The position numbers were made by a program, and so were the translations under genes. Of a DNA stretch of 36,753 bases, positions 32,397 to 36,753 are shown piece by piece; within the stretch, counting starts at the first letter, position 1, and each line of letters starts with the position of its first letter. The notes below the pieces were generated by a model. That model did not search any database, had not been told where the DNA came from, and saw only the letters and a program-made list of their open reading frames with translations. The stretch is from Proteobacteria bacterium ST_bin16 (GTDB taxonomy: Bacteria > Pseudomonadota > Gammaproteobacteria > Burkholderiales > Nitrosomonadaceae), in assembly GCA_002083595.1 (NCBI GenBank), contig MSXT01000034.1, forward strand, positions 1 through 36,753, read 5' to 3'.

Positions 32397-34907
32397 ATGA
32401 ATCATTTTAAGCTGTCTTTGCGCATGCTGCACCGCGATTGGCGCGCGGGTGAGCTCAATGTTTTGCTGTTGGCTCTGATCATTGCCGTCAGCGGCATTGC
32501 CACGGTTGGTTTTTTTGCCGACCGGGTGGAATCGGCCTTGGCGCGTGAAAGCAACCAACTGCTGGGCGCGGATTTGCTGGTTATTTCGAGCCAGCCGCTA
32601 CCGGAGCAATACGCCAGTGAAGCTCAGCGTCTTGGTTTGTCCGTTTCATCGCTGACCAAACTTGCCAGCATGCTCTCTCATGAGGACAGCAATCTTCTGA
32701 CTGAAGTTAAGTCGGTTACCGAAGGCTATCCGTTACGTGGACGTGTGCATTTGGCCAATCAGTCATCCCAAGCCTACGCGGCGCAAGCGGAAATCCGCGC
32801 AGCCGATGGAATTCCGCAGCCGGGCACCATCTGGGTCGATGAAAAAGCCATGACCCGGTTAGATCTTAAGATGGGCGATGTAGTCGATGTCGGTATTACC
32901 CAATTGACAGTCACAGAGCTGGTGGTGCGAGAGCCGGATCATTCGGTGGGATTCATCAACATGGGGCCGCGCGCCATCATCAACGCTGACGATCTGGAAA
33001 AAACCGGCTTGATACAAGAAGGCAGCCGTGTTTCCTATCAATTGCTGATCGCGGGTGAACCACATGCGGTGCAGCAATTCCGTGATTGGGCCAAACCGCA
33101 ACTGACCAAAGCGCAACGAATGGAAGGCATACGCGATGCACGTCCGGAAATTAAAGCCGCGCTGGAACGCTCGGAAAAATTTCTCAGCCTGGCAGCGCTG
33201 GCCAGCGTAGTGCTGGCTGCCGCCGCAATTGCCTTGGCGGTGCGTCGCTTTACCCAGCGTCATTTGGATGGTTGCGCGGTGATGCGCAGTCTGGGGGCCA
33301 GCCAGCGCCAGCTGTTTTATTTGTATGTTTATTATTTCGTTGCCTTGGGAGTGATCGCCAGCAGCATTGGCTGTTTGCTCGGTTTCGCCGCGCAGCAGAT
33401 TCTGACGCATTGGCTGACCGGCCTTGTAGAAACCGAACTGCCGTGGCCGAACTGGCTGCCTGCGGTGCAAGGGTTGCTGGTGGGACTGGTGTTGCTGCTC
33501 GGGTTTGCACTGCCGCCCGTGCTCAATTTACGCAGCGTTCCGGCATTGCGCGTACTGCGCCGCGATATCGGATTATCCAACGCGCACAGCATTGCGGGTT
33601 ATTTACTGGGATTGGCGGCGTTATCGCTGCTGTTTATCTGGAAAGCGCAAGACCTGAAGCTGGGGCTTTATATCGTGACGGGATTTATCTCGGCCATTGC
33701 CATTTTCGGCGGTCTCGGCTGGCTGCTGATCCGCTTGCTGTCGAGCTTGCGGCATCAGGCCGGTGGCGCCTGGCGCTATGGTCTGGCCAGTATCCGCCGC
33801 CGCGCGGTTTCAAGTGTTCTGCAAGCGGTGGCGCTGGGTTTGGGGTTGATGGCCTTGCTGGTGCTGACTCTGATCCAGGATGATTTGATCGACGATTGGC
33901 ATACCAGTCTGCCGCCGGATGCGCCAAATCATTTTCTAGTGAATATCCAAGCGGATCAGTTGCAACCGCTGCAGGAATTTTTTCAGCAGCATGCGCTGGA
34001 GCCGCCACGAATGTATCCGATGGTCCGCGGCCGCTTGATCAAGATTAATGGTAAGGAGGTATCCGCGGAGAATTATGCCGATGATTTGCATGCGGAAAGA
34101 CACATCCGGCGCGAGTTCAACTTGACCTGGGCCGATGAGCTGGGATCGGATAACCAAGTGGTGCAGGGTGCCTGGTGGGATAACGGTACACAGAAAGCGG
34201 AATTGTCGATCGAAGAGGGCATTGCCAAAACCATTCGCGTCAAACTAGGCGATGAGCTGACTTACGATATCGCGGGCAGTCATTTTTCCGCCAAAATCAC
34301 TAGCATGCGGAAAATCGATTGGGATACTTTCCGGGTCAACTTTTTTGTCGTTGTGCCTCCCGGTTTGCTGGAAAATTACCCAGCCAGTTACATCACCAGT
34401 TTCTATGTGCCGCCTACGGAAATTCATCGAGTGCATGAATTGGTTAAAGCGTTTCCGAATATTCTGGTGGTCGATGTGGCCACGGTGATCAACCAAGTTC
34501 AGCAGATGATCCAGCAGGTTTCGCAAGCGATTGAATTTGTTTTTGTGTTTACGCTGCTGGCCGGCTTTGCCGTGCTGTACGCTGCGATAGCCGCAACGCA
34601 GGATGAGCGCACTTACGAAGCGGCTATTTTCCGGGCATTGGGCGCCCGGCGTGAACAATTGTCGCGCGCCTGGGCTGCGGAATTTGTGATTCTGGGCGGG
34701 TTATCCGGGTTATTCGCCTCGGCGGGCGCCAGCGCATTAGGGTATGTGATCGGTAAGCATGTGCTGCATCTTAATTACACGTTTAATCCCTGGATCTGGG
34801 TGGTGGGCGTGTCCATCGGCGTGGCCGGTGTGTTAATCGCCGGTTTGCTGGGTACGCGTTCAGCGCTATCGAGTCCGCCGCTGTTGACCTTACGTAAGAT
34901 CGGATAA
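32397..34907 (+). CDS. ybbP: ABC transporter permease, YbbP-type with two FtsX domains
   Basis: An 836-residue inner-membrane protein. An N-terminal transmembrane helix (VLLLALIIAVSGIATVGFFA), a large periplasmic domain (about 45-260), three helices with an FtsX/MacB core (about 265-375, LAALASVVLAAAAIALAVRR, then SLGASQRQLFYLYV), a further helix pair (about 390-455), a second periplasmic domain (to about 715) and a final three-helix FtsX core (VFVFTLLAGFAVLYAAIAAT, ALGARREQLSRAW). This doubled FtsX architecture is that of YbbP, partner of YbbA. The substrate is unknown; a link with TesA in handling lipids or lipoproteins is often suggested from synteny only. It is followed by hemW after three bases. 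Confidence 0.92.
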   Translation: MNHFKLSLRMLHRDWRAGELNVLLLALIIAVSGIATVGFFADRVESALARESNQLLGADLLVISSQPLPEQYASEAQRLGLSVSSLTKLASMLSHEDSNLLTEVKSVTEGYPLRGRVHLANQSSQAYAAQAEIRAADGIPQPGTIWVDEKAMTRLDLKMGDVVDVGITQLTVTELVVREPDHSVGFINMGPRAIINADDLEKTGLIQEGSRVSYQLLIAGEPHAVQQFRDWAKPQLTKAQRMEGIRDARPEIKAALERSEKFLSLAALASVVLAAAAIALAVRRFTQRHLDGCAVMRSLGASQRQLFYLYVYYFVALGVIASSIGCLLGFAAQQILTHWLTGLVETELPWPNWLPAVQGLLVGLVLLLGFALPPVLNLRSVPALRVLRRDIGLSNAHSIAGYLLGLAALSLLFIWKAQDLKLGLYIVTGFISAIAIFGGLGWLLIRLLSSLRHQAGGAWRYGLASIRRRAVSSVLQAVALGLGLMALLVLTLIQDDLIDDWHTSLPPDAPNHFLVNIQADQLQPLQEFFQQHALEPPRMYPMVRGRLIKINGKEVSAENYADDLHAERHIRREFNLTWADELGSDNQVVQGAWWDNGTQKAELSIEEGIAKTIRVKLGDELTYDIAGSHFSAKITSMRKIDWDTFRVNFFVVVPPGLLENYPASYITSFYVPPTEIHRVHELVKAFPNILVVDVATVINQVQQMIQQVSQAIEFVFVFTLLAGFAVLYAAIAATQDERTYEAAIFRALGARREQLSRAWAAEFVILGGLSGLFASAGASALGYVIGKHVLHLNYTFNPWIWVVGVSIGVAGVLIAGLLGTRSALSSPPLLTLRKIG

Positions 34908-34910
34908 TCG

Positions 34911-36107
34911 ATGACCGGTTTGCTAGCTCCAAAACTTAAAGCGCTGCCGCCGCTGAGTCTGTATATCCATATTCCCTGGTGTCTGAAGAAATGCCCCTAT
35001 TGCGATTTCAATTCACACGAAATTCGCGGACAGGACAATCAAGCGCCCGAAGACGAATATGTGGCGGCACTGCTACGCGATCTTGAGTTTTCCTTGGCGG
35101 ATGTGTGGGGTCGGCGCCTGAGCAGCGTATTTTTTGGCGGTGGCACGCCAAGCCTGTTCAGCGCCCGGTCGATCGATACCATCTTGACGGCGGTGCGCAC
35201 ATTGCTGCCGCTGGAGCATTTCGCCGAAGTCACTCTGGAAGCAAATCCCGGCACGTTTGAAGCGCAGAAGTTCGCCGATTTCCGTGCCGCAGGCATCAAT
35301 CGCTTGTCGATCGGTATCCAAAGTTTTAATCCCCAACATCTGAAAGCCTTGGGACGGGTGCATGACGACCGGGAAGCGCATCGCGCCGTCGAAATTGCGC
35401 TGCAGAATTTCGACAATATCAATCTCGACCTGATGTATGCGCTACCCGGGCAAACCTTGCCAGAAGCGCAAAACGATATCGAAACGGCATGTGCTGCGGG
35501 TGTTACGCATATTTCCGCTTATCACCTGACGCTCGAACCGAACACATTGTTTCACCGTTTTCCCCCTGCGCTTCCCGATGACGAGCAAGCAGCGGCGATG
35601 CAGGAGATGATTGAACAAACTACGGCAAAACAGCAGTACCGCAATTACGAAACCTCGGCGTTTGCGCGTGCAGGCAAGGAGTCGCGTCATAACATGAATT
35701 ATTGGCAGTTCGGCGACTATTTGGGGATTGGTGCGGGCGCGCACAGCAAAATCAGTTTCGCCGATAAAATCGTGCGGCAAATGCGCTACAAACAACCGAA
35801 GGAATATCTGGCGAAAGCGCAATCGGGCGAGTCGTTGATGATTCACACACACCAGGAAGTGACTGCTGAAGATCGTGGTTTTGAATTTATGATGAACGCG
35901 TTGCGGCTGAACGGCGGGTTTGATACGTCACTGTTTCAGGAACGTACCGGTCTGCCGCTCAGCGCCGTGCGGCAACAGCTGGATGAAGCCGAACAACGCG
36001 GTTTGCTGGTGCACGATCATCTGCGCATCAAACCGACCATCTTGGGCAGACGATTCCTCAACGATCTGCTGCAAATCTTTCTGCCGGGAAAAAATTCCGC
36101 CGGATAA
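34911..36107 (+). CDS. hemW: Radical SAM family haem chaperone HemW
   Basis: A 398-residue cytoplasmic protein. Radical SAM [4Fe-4S] motif C24-x3-C28-x2-C31 in WCLKKCPYCDF, then FFGGGTPSLF and the SAM-binding EANPGTFE. LSIGIQSFNPQHLKALGRVH is typical for the HemN/HemW group, and the C-terminal HemN domain (GFEFMMNALRLNGGF) is present. HemW binds haem and delivers it to respiratory proteins; the group lacks true coproporphyrinogen III dehydrogenase activity. The CxxxCxxC, rather than CxxxCxxCxC, supports HemW over HemN. It starts three bases after the ybbP stop, so it is translationally linked to that operon. Confidence 0.93.
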   Translation: MTGLLAPKLKALPPLSLYIHIPWCLKKCPYCDFNSHEIRGQDNQAPEDEYVAALLRDLEFSLADVWGRRLSSVFFGGGTPSLFSARSIDTILTAVRTLLPLEHFAEVTLEANPGTFEAQKFADFRAAGINRLSIGIQSFNPQHLKALGRVHDDREAHRAVEIALQNFDNINLDLMYALPGQTLPEAQNDIETACAAGVTHISAYHLTLEPNTLFHRFPPALPDDEQAAAMQEMIEQTTAKQQYRNYETSAFARAGKESRHNMNYWQFGDYLGIGAGAHSKISFADKIVRQMRYKQPKEYLAKAQSGESLMIHTHQEVTAEDRGFEFMMNALRLNGGFDTSLFQERTGLPLSAVRQQLDEAEQRGLLVHDHLRIKPTILGRRFLNDLLQIFLPGKNSAG

Positions 36108-36151
36108 TACGCTAAAATCGCAGCCTCGAATTTGTCAGTGGAGGATGCGTC

Positions 36152-36753
36152 ATGGCATATGTAAAACCGGAAGAAATCGTCGAAAACATGCTGCAAGCCG
36201 GGGCGAAAAAAGCAAACCTGCCGGTCGGTCAGCTGTTACTGCGTGGTTTTTTGTCCGGCGCTTTCCTGGGTTACGCCACCACGCTGGCGATTCTGGCAGC
36301 GACGCAAACGGGCTTGGGCATCGCCGGTGCTTTGGTGTTCCCGGTGGGTTTTGTCATGATCGTGTTGCTCGGACTGGAACTCGCCACCGGTAATTTTGCG
36401 CTCATCCCGATTGCCGTCAAAGATAACAGAGCTCCGCTCAACCGCCTGTTCGTGAACTGGACCTGGGTGCTGACCGGCAACCTGATCGGCAGCGTCACCT
36501 ACGCCTACTTATACTGCATCGTGGCGACCAAAATGGGCTCGATAGACCCGGCCACTATCCCGGCATTGCAACGCACCATCACCATCGCCGAAACCAAAAC
36601 GCTCGAATACGCCAAACTCGGCTTCGACGGCACCATCGCCGCGTTTACCAGCGCAATGCTGTGCAACTGGATGGTGACATTGGGTGCCGTCATGGCATTC
36701 ACCTCGACCAACACCATCGGCAAAATCGCCGCGATGTGGCTGCCGATCATGAC
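36152..36753 (+). CDS. Formate/nitrite transporter family (FocA/NirC-type), C-terminus outside the window
   Basis: Partial gene; 200 residues visible. Starts MAYVKPEEIVENMLQAGAKK, then transmembrane helices at about 27-50, 58-80 and 104-130, and a fourth pair after 160. GLELATGNFALIP is the first FNT signature and LCNWMVTLG the second; both line the pore of these pentameric channels. Nitrite or formate cannot be separated from the visible part, though a nitrite role would suit an ammonia oxidiser that makes nitrite as end product. GGAGGA lies eight bases before ATG 36152. It follows hemW by 44 bases on the same strand. Confidence 0.92.
   Translation, partial: MAYVKPEEIVENMLQAGAKKANLPVGQLLLRGFLSGAFLGYATTLAILAATQTGLGIAGALVFPVGFVMIVLLGLELATGNFALIPIAVKDNRAPLNRLFVNWTWVLTGNLIGSVTYAYLYCIVATKMGSIDPATIPALQRTITIAETKTLEYAKLGFDGTIAAFTSAMLCNWMVTLGAVMAFTSTNTIGKIAAMWLPIM

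Overview
The window looks like chromosome from an ammonia-oxidising betaproteobacterium close to Nitrosomonas. Several lines point that way: a stand-alone phosphoribulokinase (Calvin cycle), a formate/nitrite-type channel, PEP-CTERM/exosortase-associated proteins, the betaproteobacterial order thrB / DUF2782 / LOG / polA, and a decayed remnant resembling the Nitrosomonas small metal-binding protein SmbP. This is inferred from gene content and protein similarity recalled from memory; no search was run.

Layout. 1-2977 (minus): a c-di-GMP signalling pair, a REC-PAS-PAS-GGDEF-EAL response regulator followed by a tandem-PAS sensor that leaves the window. 3.0-8.5 kb (plus): small lipoproteins and membrane proteins of poorly known function around two clear genes, inorganic pyrophosphatase and a CruF-like carotenoid biosynthesis protein. 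8.45-13.6 kb: an accessory, visibly more AT-rich stretch with gene remnants (an FGE-like C-terminus and SmbP), a 461-residue lipoprotein, a thioredoxin/DsbD-like fusion, a frameshifted DUF1269-type membrane protein, and CtaG/Cox11 away from oxidase genes. 13.6-17.7 kb: envelope genes, namely a PEP-CTERM protein with a PhoX-like (DUF839) body behind a structured leader, a lipoprotein, a TIGR04073 exosortase-associated protein, a two-helix membrane protein and a glycine-zipper lipoprotein. 17.9-36.75 kb: dense housekeeping genes, namely prk, a UvrD/Rep helicase, a BPSS1780-type membrane protein, thrB, a DUF2782 protein, a LOG-family gene, polA, rne, rluC, the tesA / ybbA / ybbP cluster, hemW and the start of a formate/nitrite transporter.

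How it works together. Housekeeping parts include replication and repair (polA, helicase), RNA decay (rne), 23S rRNA modification (rluC), threonine synthesis (thrB), haem delivery (hemW) and carbon fixation (prk). The accessory part is dominated by envelope proteins. Copper or redox handling is a plausible but unproven theme at 8.8-13.1 kb (SmbP remnant, periplasmic CPHC thioredoxin/DsbD, CtaG).

The observations I would check first are: (1) an SmbP-like gene broken by a 7-bp tandem repeat expansion; (2) a DUF1269 gene split at an A7 run that is also a classic -1 slippery heptamer; (3) divergent tesA/ybbA start codons sharing two bases in a CATG; (4) a structured leader before the PEP-CTERM gene with faint resemblance to c-di-GMP-I riboswitches. 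I saw no tRNA, rRNA, CRISPR array, insertion sequence or phage. I did not find a clear new multi-gene system.
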